From Sindora glabra (Eukaryota; Streptophyta; Magnoliopsida; Fabales; Fabaceae): a DNA stretch of 64,000 bases. The notes beneath the pieces were generated by a model. It was not told where the DNA came from and did not search any database. It saw nothing but the letters and a program-made list of their open reading frames with translations. Location of the stretch: positions 70,298,831-70,362,830 of the forward strand of contig CM035233.1 in NCBI GenBank assembly GCA_020226215.1, in the 5' to 3' direction. The position numbers and the translations under genes were made by a program. This document shows, one piece after another, positions 1 to 11,249 of the stretch (within the stretch, counting starts at the first letter, position 1; each line of letters starts with the position of its first letter).

Positions 1-700
1 GTAATAAATAAAAGTAAATTCATTTTGAAATAAAAGAAATTATTTTTTTAATTTTTTATAACTAACATTAAATAAATAAAATATTTTTTAATTTAATATT
101 TTATGATTATATTTTATAAAAAAATATTTTTAAACAAAACAAATAAAAACTAAGTAAATTCTATGATATTAATTTTTTAATAGAAGTGACAAATTATTTA
201 AATAAATATGAAGTCCTCATTTTAAATCCTATCCGATCATGGATGGGGAAAAAAAACACTCAGATAATATCATGTGTATCCACACTATTAGAAAGAGTCG
301 CATTTATATGGTATATATTTTTACATACAAATAATACTATTTATTTTGATTCATTCACTTTCATCCATTAAATCTTCGATAGAACCCTAATTTAACGAAG
401 TCCCTCTTCTTTATTCGCTCGGCTACCGTCTTAAATTTCATCAAATGTACCGTGAATAAAAATTAATGGTATAATTAAGTAAAAATTGAAAAGTATGAGC
501 GCGAGTTTTGAATTTTCTTTTTATCATTTCTTTTTTTTCTCTCTTCTCGATTAAGCTTTCTTTATTAATTAATAATAATAAGTGTTTGAACAAAAAAAAT
601 TTCAGAGTAAAAATGATTTTCTCCGATATCCAAAAAAAAATTTTAAAAATTAGTGATATAATTAAGTCCACGCGCTCATCATATCACGCAAGCGTGGGAA
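1..700. other. AT-rich upstream region, no gene seen
   Basis: No convincing coding sequence is visible. The last ~200 bases are the presumed promoter of the NF-YB gene that follows. Just upstream of its TATA box is a small palindrome, CACGC-aa-GCGTG, at about 685-696. Confidence 0.5.
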
Positions 701-710
701 CTACATCTCT

Positions 711-719
711 ATATATAAA
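711..719 (+). promoter_or_regulatory. TATA box of the NF-YB gene
   Basis: The sequence atatataaa lies about 80 bases before the ATG at 793. That is the expected distance for a plant TATA box followed by a short 5' leader. Assignment rests on sequence and position only. Confidence 0.6.
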
Positions 720-792
720 TAGCTAGTTGGCCATTGCAAGGGGCAACGTGTCTGTGTTTCAGAGGATCAAAGATAATTTTTCTTTAAAACAG

Positions 793-1251
793 ATGAGTGG
801 TAAGATAGGCGAAGTCCCAGAGAGAGAAGGCTTTAAGTACAGTTTCTCATCAGGCGCAGCGGCAAGCAGCGCCTCTGCTCAAGAGCACGATGGGGCCATC
901 AAAGAGCAAGATCGCTTGCTTCCAATAGCTAATGTAGGCCGAATCATGAAGCAAATCCTTCCTCCCAACGCCAAAATCTCGAAGGAAGCCAAAGAAACCA
1001 TGCAGGAATGCGTTTCCGAGTTCATCAGCTTCGTCACAGGCGAAGCTTCTGATAAGTGCCACAAGGAGAAGCGCAAGACTGTGAACGGAGATGACATCTG
1101 CTGGGCTTTGGCTGCTCTTGGATTTGATGACTACGCTGAGCCACTCAAAAGGTATTTGCTTAAGTATAGAGAATCGGAGGGAGAGAGGGCTAACCAAAAT
1201 AAGGCTAACAATAATAACAGTGATGAAAACAATGAAATATTTGATTATTGA
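793..1251 (+). CDS. NF-YB (HAP3/CBF-A) transcription factor subunit, NF-YB5-like
   Basis: This encodes the histone-fold B subunit of the CCAAT-binding complex NF-Y. The subunit pairs with NF-YC in the cytosol or nucleus, then joins NF-YA to bind promoters. The protein has 152 residues. A short variable N-terminus rich in Ser/Ala is followed by the conserved core from about residue 40 (DRLLPIANVGRIMKQILP), continuing through AKISKEAKETMQECVSEF, FVTGEASDKCHKEKRKT and VNGDDICWALAALGFDDY. An acidic Asn-rich tail ends in DY. The core matches the NF-YB4/NF-YB5 branch as I know it, with the NF-YB5-like ICWA rather than the IWWA of NF-YB4. The gene is a single exon, usual for this branch. The ATG at 793 is chosen because the frame upstream (from 727) has no ATG and a TATA box lies ~80 bases before it. 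No frameshift or stop is seen. The exact paralogue is uncertain. Confidence 0.93.
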   Translation: MSGKIGEVPEREGFKYSFSSGAAASSASAQEHDGAIKEQDRLLPIANVGRIMKQILPPNAKISKEAKETMQECVSEFISFVTGEASDKCHKEKRKTVNGDDICWALAALGFDDYAEPLKRYLLKYRESEGERANQNKANNNNSDENNEIFDY

Positions 1252-3310
1252 ACTTCAATAATATGACTGATATTTGGGGCAACGGCTGAGTCCTGGCGCC
1301 GCGACTTTCGAAGATCTAGTTCTTCAAACTACCATTATTGAGATTGGGATTTGAGATGACTATTGTTATATATGAGGATGAAGAAGAACAGTATCTGTAT
1401 AAGCAGGAGTACGCTGATCTCCCTTTTTTAGGGTTAAAGTTATTGGGTTTTGAGTTTGACACATGATTATTAGATAATATAACTTCAGAATTATGTGAGC
1501 TATAAGCTGATCTTTGTATCTATCTTTTTCAATAAGAAGCTCTTTTGGTTTTTTTCAACACTCTTGAGAAATAGTAGCATGTTGAATTTTAATGGGATGT
1601 ATAAGAGTTAAAAGGGGAGGAATGAGATGGCAAGAAGAGAGAAGAATAGATAATTGAGGGAGGAAGTCTCTTTTTCTTATTTAGATATTTAGAAAAAATT
1701 TCAAATTGGAGAAACAAATAATGATAAATAATGATGAATACTGTAAGATTTTATAGAATTAGTCATAAACTTTTAATTACTTTTCCTTTTTAATCAAAAT
1801 TTCTAAATAAAAATAAATATGGCTTTTCCTTCCTCAATTTCCTTACATCCAAATATAACATTAATTAATTTAGGGGTTTAGACTCCAGTTAATTAAGATT
1901 TATCATTATAACAGTTTAAAACACGTACTTTTTTCTTAATCTGTATGAACTCTTATCAAATTAGCATAATTTATGACTTTTTTCAAAAAAAAAAAATCTG
2001 TTCATTAAGGTTAGAGGTTCCCCGTGTTTTGCTTTTCTCTAAGTCAGTTGATTAATGGAAAGAAAATTTATATCTTGAGACATTTGAATATGGAAATTGT
2101 TACGAAGTTTTGTGTTTGGCAATTTATACCCTGATCCCTTATTTGATTGTTTAGAAAACACTCCAAATTAGATAAACACAATTAAAATAGTTCTTAGAAG
2201 GTTGTGAACGATATTGGAGAATTAGTTATAAAATCTCAAATTTTTTCTTATCTTTAATCAAAATTCCCAAATTTGGTTGTAACCTTCCATTCTCTTTCCT
2301 TTTCCTCTATTATTTTTCGTCTGAAGCAATTAGCTAGGATGATGATTCGGGATCTTGCTGCACAAGATTGTTTTGCTTATCCAGTAACAATTCCTGTATC
2401 TTTAATAGTTCAGTACGTTTCAGTAAGTACACTCAAATAGTTAGGGTTCCTTGCTATGTGAAGAATAAATTGGAAAGAAACAAAAACTCAGAATGTACTT
2501 AGACATCTGTTGTGTCCGAATGCTTTGCCAATTTTTTATCCTTTCTACTACGGTCTTAACAATCACATTAGTATTGTCTTGTTTGGTAGAACCATGTTAA
2601 TACTAAAATTACGATACAAATTAGGTGAAAGCAAAATTATCTTCTACAGCTTCTGTCCCCCTAAGTTTCTTCCAAATAACTGATTCTCTAATGTCAAACT
2701 AAATAAGCAGATCAATATTTGTAATTGATAATTGAAATGAGGCTTAGTTATTGCTGCCAAACTGTGACAGATGAAGAGGTTATGGATGTTTCTCAAGCTA
2801 ATTTGTGATTATAACTAGGTGAGTAGTACTTGCAGACTGTGAGCAATTTTGGCTGTCCTAATACGCCCAAGAGATAGAAATAGGGGGAGATAAATTCAAA
2901 CATATGCACTTAGGCCCTACTTGTTGTGAGAAGATGTTTTCTAATGAAGAATTTTCTTTATTTATATAAAATACAAAGAAGTGGTAAGTGATTTGTATAT
3001 TTTGATTAAAAGATTATGATATTTAATAATATTATTTTTTATCACACACTTCACACCTAACATTAAATATGTAGCACATATTAATTTCTATCATCCTAAT
3101 ATTTTAACTATGTTCTTAGCAAAGATATTTTCCTTTAAAATAAACCAATCTCTAATTTCAAGAATTTCTACCATAAAAAACGGACATCTCACTTTACCAT
3201 CAAATAATAATATTTAAATTTTAGGGAAAGAAAGTTCAAGAATAGTTTGTCCTAATTATACAAGCATACAACTAAGCCTAAAATATGTACTATAATAGAG
3301 ATCTTCAATT
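1252..3310. other. Intergenic, AT-rich; possible weak foldback at ~1650-1850
   Basis: No gene is seen. The stretch beginning attgagggaggaag near 1652 is roughly complementary to the stretch ending cttcctcaatttcc near 1842, with imperfect arms of about 45 bases. This could be an old MITE, but no target duplication was found. Confidence 0.3.
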
Positions 3311-3321
3311 CAAGTTATGCC

Positions 3322-3476
3322 CAAGGGAAAAATTTATAGTATATTGATGCACCACTAAATTTAATTATATATTATGTTGATAATTTCTCAAAATACATTA
3401 TACAATTAAATATTAATAGTTATATCTAATAATATATTGATGCAGTACTATATCCCAGGGCACCATAAATTTTTCC
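3322..3476. mobile_element. Small foldback element (MITE-like)
   Basis: The left end ggGAAAAATTTATAG and the reverse complement of the right end GGAAAAATTTATGG match. The similarity continues inward around a shared tattgatgca motif. The sequence ATGCC flanks both sides (3317-3321 and 3477-3481) and may be a 5-bp target duplication. There is no coding capacity. The superfamily is not assigned. Confidence 0.4.
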
Positions 3477-3499
3477 ATGCCTAAAACTAGACCCTTTAG

Positions 3500-4400
3500 A
3501 TCCTAGGCTAGCTTCTTAAAAAATCAAATATGCAGTAAGTACAAGTACTTGCTACATATTTTTGCAGTAATTTCATGTCATTATGAACAAGATATTTTTT
3601 ATGCACCCCTGTTTCACCTGGCTATTATATGTAGCACCTTACATCTGTGTTTTGAATTAATCGTCTTCTTACACTTTACACTGGGAGTTAACTGTGATAT
3701 ACATGAAATGTATGACAAGCAAGTGTGTAAGAATGGGTTGGCAAACTTAAAAAAATTCAGTGTTCAAACTTCAATGATAACTCAATTTATCAAGTTTTTA
3801 ACTCAAAAGAAACACAAAGTTAAGCACATATGGACAAAAATCCATTGGCAAACAAGATAAAAGCCAATACTTGTCCGTCCAAGCTGCTAAGTTTGTCACC
3901 ATTCCTTAACTTGTCTGAATCTTCGTCACTTACTTGGGTATTCCATGAGTATATCCAATCGAGCTAGTTGCATACTTAACAGCGTATATTTGTCCATAGC
4001 CAGTACATATATAGTAGTAAAGTTCAAAACCCTAGATCCCATCCCAGGACCACATGCTACATGCGGCCTGACATTCCACGTGGTTTGTCGTATGTAAATG
4101 ATGTGGCCACGTTTTGAAAAAGAATTTGGATCATCTTCCAACAAGCGAGGATGGCCAATTTCAAGGTCTTCTTGGAAGTTTTCCGGTTTCTGCACGGATT
4201 CCGCCAACATGGAGACAGCTGCAAGCAAGAGAGGTGAAGCTACTTTCGGATTCTAGGGTTTCTCGTATTGATTTCTCCATCTTGTTTATACTTTCTGGTC
4301 TCTTGCTTTGATGATTACGGAAGAAGAGAGAAGATGCACCCAAGAGTTGAGGCAGATAATACGGATGATTACAAATTATATATCTTAGAGCAAATGGGTG
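3500..4400. other. Unassigned region of higher GC, promoter-like
   Basis: Between about 3880 and 4350 base composition is less AT-rich than the surroundings. There is a CACGTG G-box at ~4077 and a tatata stretch at ~4006. Only short unrelated reading frames follow; one starts at an ATG near 4151 and closes within 30 codons. It may be the remains of a promoter and leader, or a non-coding transcript. No product can be named. Confidence 0.25.
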
Positions 4401-4403
4401 AAG

Positions 4404-4406
<3 letters not shown>

Positions 4407-4452
<46 letters not shown>
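4407..4452. repeat. (AT)23 microsatellite
   Basis: An uninterrupted AT dinucleotide run of 46 bases. It should be highly polymorphic and is prone to length error in assemblies. Confidence 0.9.
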
Positions 4453-4456
<4 letters not shown>

Positions 4457-4721
4457 ACTCAATTGACGCTAATAAACTGCTTAAATTAAAAATTGATACT
4501 TCTGTTAACATTTTGTAAGATATTCTAGTATTCTACCTTTGAATTAACATTATGCCACCAACTATGCTTTCAAATTATATTAGTTCATATTCCATTGCCA
4601 ATATCCCAAGATATATGTACAAACAAAAAGATTCGGCATGATAGTTTTGGAAATACAGAAATATGGATGTTTCATCGATGATATGATTGTATTGATATCT
4701 ATGCCGTACAGATATATTGTT

Positions 4722-5621
4722 GGTTAAATTATACTGGAGGTACCAACAGTTTCACTTTTTTTTTCTTTGGTTACCTATAATTTATAAATTTTGAAATGAG
4801 TCCCTATAATTTCAAATAGTCTTTGATTGGATACTTCCGTCCAACCCCGTCCTGCTGCCGTTAGCATTTGTCGACCTGGCAGCTATGAATTCAGCTGCCG
4901 TTAGTTAGTCTAAAAACAATTTGCTCCACCGTCACCACCAATGCTGGAACGCTCTCTCCACTCTGCTTGTTAGTTTTTAGCAAACCAGCAAGAAATACAT
5001 GGCTGCTTCATCTTCGAGTTTTTCTGCTGCAGCAGCTAAAAAATACGATGTTTTTATCAATTTTAGAGGAGAGGATACTCGTCAGGGCTTCATCAATCAT
5101 CTTTACGATGCTCTCTGCAGATCCTCAATTAAAGCCTTCATAAATAGAAAGCTTAGCAAAGGACACCATGGAGCTGCAAATCAATCACTGATATTGCTGG
5201 CCTTCTACCTTTCAGCTACTTTCCTATTATTACCCTTGATGGCTTGCTGTCCGCATGCCACAACTAGAGAGCAAACTTAATCATGCCAAGAATTGATCAG
5301 TGTCCCATCCATGGCTTTTTTAGTTACAAACTGCCTGTATATCAAAGATAGACGAGATATTAAAGAGGGACAATATAATAATGTAAGCACCAGGAATTAG
5401 GAATATGATATATTGAGAGGCGAGTCACGATAAGACTAATGGCAAGCCAGCTGTATTCAAGCCAGGTCGACAAATGTTAACGGCAGCAGGACGGGGGTTG
5501 GACGTAAGTATTTGATCAAAGACTATTTGAGGTTACAGGCACTCATTTCAAAATTTATAAACTACAGGTACCCAAATAAAAAAAAAGATGAAACTGTAGG
5601 TACCCGCAATATAATTTAACC
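4722..5621. mobile_element. Pack-MULE-like (Mutator) element carrying a TIR-domain gene fragment
   Basis: Two long inverted arms, about 4722-4881 and 5462-5621, align along roughly 160 bases with small differences. They start at ggttaaatta and end at taatttaacc. Directly outside each arm is the same 9-bp word, TATATTGTT (4713-4721 and 5622-5630). Long terminal inverted repeats plus a 9-bp duplication are the hallmark of Mutator-like elements. The interior (~580 bases) has no transposase. It holds a start codon and the beginning of a TIR-domain exon, so the element is non-autonomous and carries host coding DNA, the definition of a Pack-MULE. The arms diverge modestly, so insertion is not very recent. 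Confidence 0.9.
4999..5280 (+). pseudogene. Truncated TIR-domain exon of a TNL-type resistance gene, captured in the Pack-MULE
   Basis: The 93-codon frame begins with a Ser/Ala-rich leader, then KYDVFINFRGEDTRQGFI and HLYDALCRSSIKAFIN. These are the first strand and helix of a plant TIR domain (consensus YDVFLSFRGEDTR). Recognisable TIR sequence stops near residue 55, well short of the usual ~140-170 residues. No NB-ARC or LRR sequence follows. The last ~38 residues are hydrophobic and unrelated, perhaps a second captured piece. In the family the TIR domain is an NAD-cleaving signalling module of immune receptors; the loop carrying the catalytic glutamate is absent here, so enzyme activity is not expected. 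Whether the frame is transcribed from within the element is unknown. It is bounded on both sides by the MULE arms. Confidence 0.8.
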
Positions 5622-5630
5622 TATATTGTT

Positions 5631-8560
5631 ATTGTATTTCATTTTATATGTATTTATTATTACACTTAAAAAAAGTAAAAAGTAAAAAGTGCTTTTGGCC
5701 CTTAATTTTTTTGTTGAAAGTTCAATCTTATGTTATTTAAATTTTATATAAAACAAATTTATATTAACAGTTTTAAAAATTTTACAACGTTACTTAATAC
5801 CTTGATTCTATTAAATTTTTTTAACGGATGCACTTGTATGATATTCCAACTTGGCATTTGATATGACTCATATAAATCACATTTTTATATTCTTTGAACT
5901 AAAAAATATTTTTAATTTCTTAATTTTTATTAAAATTTCAATTCTATTATATAAGTCTTATTTGAATCATTACTCTCTAAATTTTGAAAAGCAGGATGCT
6001 TCCTTTATTATATAATGTAATAACTTCTATTATAACTAACATGTACAAATGCTCAACAAATTCAAATGTAGACAAAATATCATTTAATATATTAGAAGTA
6101 ATTAAAAAGTAATAATGGTAACAATTCATATCATTCAAATCAATTTATTTATTAAATGTGGTAAAATGAATCATTCGTCTAACTCATTTAATAATTTTAA
6201 TTTATAAAAAATATATTAAAAATTATTTATTAAATTTAATTACTCACTATATTTTATAAAATTATTTTTAATTATTAATAAAATAGTATTTTAAATTTTT
6301 ATTATTTTATTAAAATAAAAAATTCATATATTTGTTATATATATCTATTTATAATTTAATTATTAATTATTTTTTAAAAATTTAATACATTTTCTTAAAT
6401 GGATTGATGTATCAACTTAATTCTAATATGTGTGTCATATCTTTATCAACTTATCGTATTGAATAAAAAATTATTATCATTAAAAGATAGATTTCATAAA
6501 AGTTAACCATTACACATTAAGGTAATTCCAACCAACAGAAAAAATTAAAATTCTTAAAAGTTATACACTTAATAACAATCCCCAAAAATTGAATCACCTT
6601 AAAATAAAGTTCTATCATTACTTCAAAAATTAGAGAATAAATTGGTTAATAAAAGAAAATTTACGGGGCAAGTTGAAACTTTAGTAAGAATTGGGTAACA
6701 AAAACTTTCGTTTTACCAGAAGAATATATATATGAATATGAATATAAATGAGTGGGCCATGTTGGATGTCCTCTAAATATCTTCATTAAAAAAATTTAAT
6801 AATTTAGACTATTAAATAATATTATGTATTTTTTAGAATTAGAGAATAAATTTGTTTTCAATATAATTCATAGGATAAAATTAAATTATAAATAAAAATT
6901 AAGAGATAACAATATATTTTTATCAAAACATGGAATATATGACATTCATTTTATATGTCATCATTGTAAATGGAATCATAAAATATTCATCCTTTTTTCT
7001 TTTTGCCTGCGGAATATTCTTACATGATTAGTTGACCAAAAATGGCAAAGGCAAGTGGGATAACTAATTTACAGTTTTCTGGAAAGAGAAAGAGGACAGG
7101 CGGTGCAAATCAAATGGCTTGCAAGCAACGTGGTAGTTTAGCACAAATTAAGACAAGAGCACATACATGAATCCCCCGAAACCCGTAAGTATCCGAACCA
7201 ATGAGTTCTCCAAATGACATGTAGCAGCTGTCATGATGAGACGTCAACCAATGACCCATTGTGGACTTGATGTTGCCCGCATTTTCTGCCGACCATCCCA
7301 TGCTTTGTCTGCCACTGCTCATTGACTGAACGGGAAACTCCAACTTACGCTAAGGGGGTAAACTGTAAAGTATTGTGGGGGGAGTGCAACAGTACTTTAG
7401 GGGATTTAATCTTTAGGTGGTATGCTGCAATATCATCGATGAATGAAATTATATTATATTATTTAAAATTTAGAAATTTTAGAGATATTTTAGAATTTTA
7501 TAGTATTATAATAATCTTGATATTTAAATTAATTACACATAATTCTCTCTTCCTTGAAAAATTAATTTTACTTTTGGTAAAGTATTAAATGAAGATAAAC
7601 GGGGTTAAGTATATTTTATCTTTCTATTGTACCTTTTGTGAGAGAGAGTGCAGTGTAAAAAAATAAAATTTGAAGAGTTGCTCAACTCTTCTTTTCCTTT
7701 TTCAATTTTATTTTTTCTGTCCTCCAAAAATATTTTTAATTTTATTATAATATTAAGAAATTTAATATTATTTACTTATATTTAATAAATGAGTAAATCA
7801 TTTTTAAAATTTTAAAAATTATTTAATCATCATATAAAATAATATATTTATTAAATTAAAAAAATGAAAGTGATATTATAATTTTAGTGCTACAGCAGAT
7901 TTGATAATAATTATCTTATTTAAAAATTATTTAATCACCAAGTTACATTGCTAAATACTCTGACGTTGAATGCCAGAAACAGGCTCTGAAAATTTTCAAA
8001 TCATGTGATTCATGTAAATCTAAATTCTACGCAGCCAACCAATAATAGTAAACCAATTTGTTCCTTGTTATATTCGCAATCTAATAATCGATGCAATGCA
8101 TGGGTACAATCTGCATTTTCCGTTATCAAAAGACCATAAGTTTTCTAAACACATTTTTCTGTCTTATTTGGATCCCATTTTCCGTAGATTTTGGGTTGGA
8201 TTGAGTTTTCTTTATTTTAATCTTTTGGTATCCAAAAAATTTATTAAATTATCTATTAATTCAGAATCGAGTTAAATCAGATTTAATATGAAAATAAATT
8301 CTCTTAACGTCCATCTTTTATATTTACAAAATTTGAATTTAAATTTTTATTTAAAAAATATTAAATTTCTTATCACTCAAATTAACAGATGTGGTTAAAT
8401 TGGGTTGGATTTCTGATGAGTTTGATTGCAAAAGCTTCGAACGGAGACAGGGATGAGTACAATTAGAGTCCCATTAAATTAATACTATTTCCAAAGGAGT
8501 GTGATAAGGAGAAGAAGATCGCAGTTTATCAGTCACTTTTACCTTTCGCTCGAAAGCCAA
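5631..8560. other. AT-rich intergenic DNA, no gene seen
   Basis: Mostly A/T-rich sequence with short stop-riddled frames. A less AT-rich patch at ~7000-7440 has no recognisable protein or RNA. Confidence 0.5.
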
Positions 8561-8689
8561 CCATGGGGCAGCCAAGTTTTAAGAAAAATTACCAGAAAAA
8601 TTCAAGTAAAAAGAATACATTAATAAGTCAACGGAAGAAAAAAAAACCAAAGAAAATCACGTATAAAAAGAATAAAATTACCAGTACAA

Positions 8690-9025
8690 TACAAGAAACA
8701 AAGGTTATACCGATGAGATTTGCCTTCGGTATAGGTACAATACTCATCGGCAGTAGTTTATACCGACGATGTACCTATAAAACCCTATCCCCAGTCCTAG
8801 TTAACAATTCTGTATCCACAATACGTGTTGCTAGAGTTGATGTTTGGGGGCTGTATATGTGCGATGTGACAGCGGGTCTTTTTTAGCACCACTACGGATG
8901 ACAGCGGGTCATTGCCGTGTCATATATCGACATTATTGACAACACACGTTGTCGATATAAACATTTTTTTTAAAATTTCAAAAAAAATCATAATTTATAT
9001 TGACGTCACGTATCGTCAATATGAT
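8690..9025. repeat. Cluster of short hairpins, possible subterminal region of a CACTA-like element
   Basis: Three nested inverted motifs occur in 330 bases. ATAGGTACA pairs with TGTACCTAT (~8731-8779). ATATCGAC pairs with GTCGATAT (~8926-8960). ATATTGAC pairs with GTCAATAT (~8998-9023). The word GACAGCGGGTC occurs twice, near 8868 and 8900, and CACTAC sits at 8890-8895 next to the second. Such repeats resemble CACTA subterminal regions, but no partner end or transposase was found. Confidence 0.25.
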
Positions 9026-9029
9026 AATT

Positions 9030-11010
9030 TTAAAAAAAATTGTTGAAAATATTTAAATTTGGACAATTATTAATTGATTTTATATTTTTTAAGCAATAAT
9101 AACAGTGAGTATTAGTTCCAAATATTTCTTATAATTATTAAAAAAATTAAAAATGTTATATTAATTATTATACTAAAATAGAAAAAAATATATAAAGTAA
9201 AATAACAAATGATATATAATAACAAAATCATATAATATCTGTATATAATAATATAATTTATAAATAAAAAATTCAAGTATATAAATTTAAAAATCCCTTA
9301 AAACTATGAAGTTATTGTTGTCCTTGTGATTATCCTATTAGGCCTATAATCTAAGTAAAAATGGCTATGGAGCGAATCTAGTAGGCAATATAAAGTGAGA
9401 AATGGGCTACAGGTGGCAAGGAGTAAGAGGTGATGAAAGAGCACGTACATCCTTAGTCCATACACCACATGCCTGAATAGGTACTAGAGTTATTGCTCAA
9501 TGTACTACAACGTCTAGTGTTCATAGTTCATGTACTATTGATTGTGAATAATGTAGTATTGCACTTTCTCAAATAATGGTACAACTTATTGCTATCCTAA
9601 AGGATAAGTAACAGTTGATGAGTTGGTACTTGGGTGCCCTAAGAAATCCTTTGAAGCACACGACTAACGCTATTCTTGTGTCCTTAATAAGTGCCAAACA
9701 TTTCATCAATGATGGTAAGCTCATTAATCTATATTGATTTTGCCATTAAGGTACTAAAGGCAAAACTATATTATAACTACAAATAAGTAGCCTACTTTAA
9801 CATCTTATTCTTAGAATTTTTTCATAATGAAATGATGGTACAAGAATAAAATTTTTAAAAGTAATCAAAATTAGGAAAATAAGAATAAAAATACTTATAT
9901 AATCACCCTGAGCATCCAAATGCACCCATTCTTCTAACTGTATGGAATAATGTTAGGCAAAATTCTTTATCAATGGCTAGAATGCATACATTTCCTTATT
10001 TCTCTAAGCCATTTTTTAAAATAGACAATATTAGTAAAATTATTGATAGTATTAAATTTCAATATTGATAACTTAGAATACCTTATCGTATCAATATGTC
10101 ATAATGGTCTTTGATTTAAGTACATTATTATACTTTTTTTATGCTTTATTTACGCATTTCTTTTGGACCTTTCCTATAAATTTAAAGCAAAACATATAAG
10201 GTATTACAAGATGTAGCAATAAACTTGAAATAAAAAAATTATTATCTATATCATTTAATTTATTTTAACCTTATACTTCGGAGTATTGAATAACTTGTAG
10301 CACTTATCCCAACAATATACTTGAATATTGGCTAGAATCACTTGTGTTACTCTGTCAAGGTCACAAGTGAAGTCACTCCTTATACTCTAAAAAATGCTTA
10401 TGCAACTCATTCTTCTAATCTTTATTTCAACTGGCTATAGTATGATAGATATCAACAGCCACATTAGGCAGCTTTTTTAGTGAAATGTCAGTAGACTCAA
10501 AATATTGCTACATTAAAAGACATGTAACAATTGAATATATGTGTACAATAGTGATAATATCAAACATAAATTAACAAATAAAAATAATTGATACTTATAT
10601 AAACTTCTTGAACAATACATGATCTTTGTTTCTCAAATATCGCTACCTAAAACTTATGGAAAAGCTTGTAGTGTTGCCTTATAAATACTTTTATAAGTTG
10701 TGGGAAATGCTTATGGTTCTACCCCCATCAAGTACCAAGTACTTTTATTAAAATGGATAGGTAGTAGATTATTACCATTCTTTTGAATTAACTGTTGGAG
10801 GAGTAAGTTCCTCGTTTTGCTATGGATCCATCAAGAAAATGCATCCTTCAAAAATATTTGCCATATCAATAAAATATATGTATTGGAAAAAAATAAATTA
10901 GTAATATAGTATAAGCAATTTTACTTTATTTGCAACCCCCAGAAATGCAAGTGAGGCCTGGTAGTGATGGGGCTTTTCTATCTTTTCTATAATGAAAGAC
11001 ATAACAATAG
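9030..11010. other. Degenerate non-coding stretch, possibly an old transposon body
   Basis: Between about 9300 and 10900 the composition is less AT-rich than the flanks. The minus strand shows short coding-like runs broken by many stops, for example around 9600-9720. No family could be assigned with confidence. Confidence 0.2.
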
Positions 11011-11025
11011 TTATAATTATGAAGC

Positions 11026-11247
11026 AATAAGACATAACATAAATAATATTTATAACATATCAAAATTTAATGTATCACCAACTTTACAATTACACAAGAC
11101 AATTATAAAGATACAACATAAATAATATTTATCATAGCATATCAAAATTTAATGTATCACCAACCTTATCATTATGAATGATATGTAAGAGAAACAATTA
11201 TAAGTACATGACATAAGTAATATTTATTATAACATATCAAAATTAGT
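11026..11247. repeat. Short tandem repeat, ~2.5 copies of an ~85-90-bp unit
   Basis: The phrase (a)cataaataatatttat followed by atatcaaaatttaatgtatc recurs at about 11037, 11117 and, shortened, 11208. The last copy is the most diverged. Confidence 0.55.
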
Positions 11248-11249
11248 CA

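Noticed and set aside
4999..5280. A functional NLR gene
   Set aside because: Only the first ~55 TIR residues are present, no NB-ARC or LRR follows, and the fragment is enclosed by transposon arms.
8563..8886. Lys/Asn-rich 107-codon frame
   Set aside because: Low-complexity start followed by the hairpin cluster; no domain.
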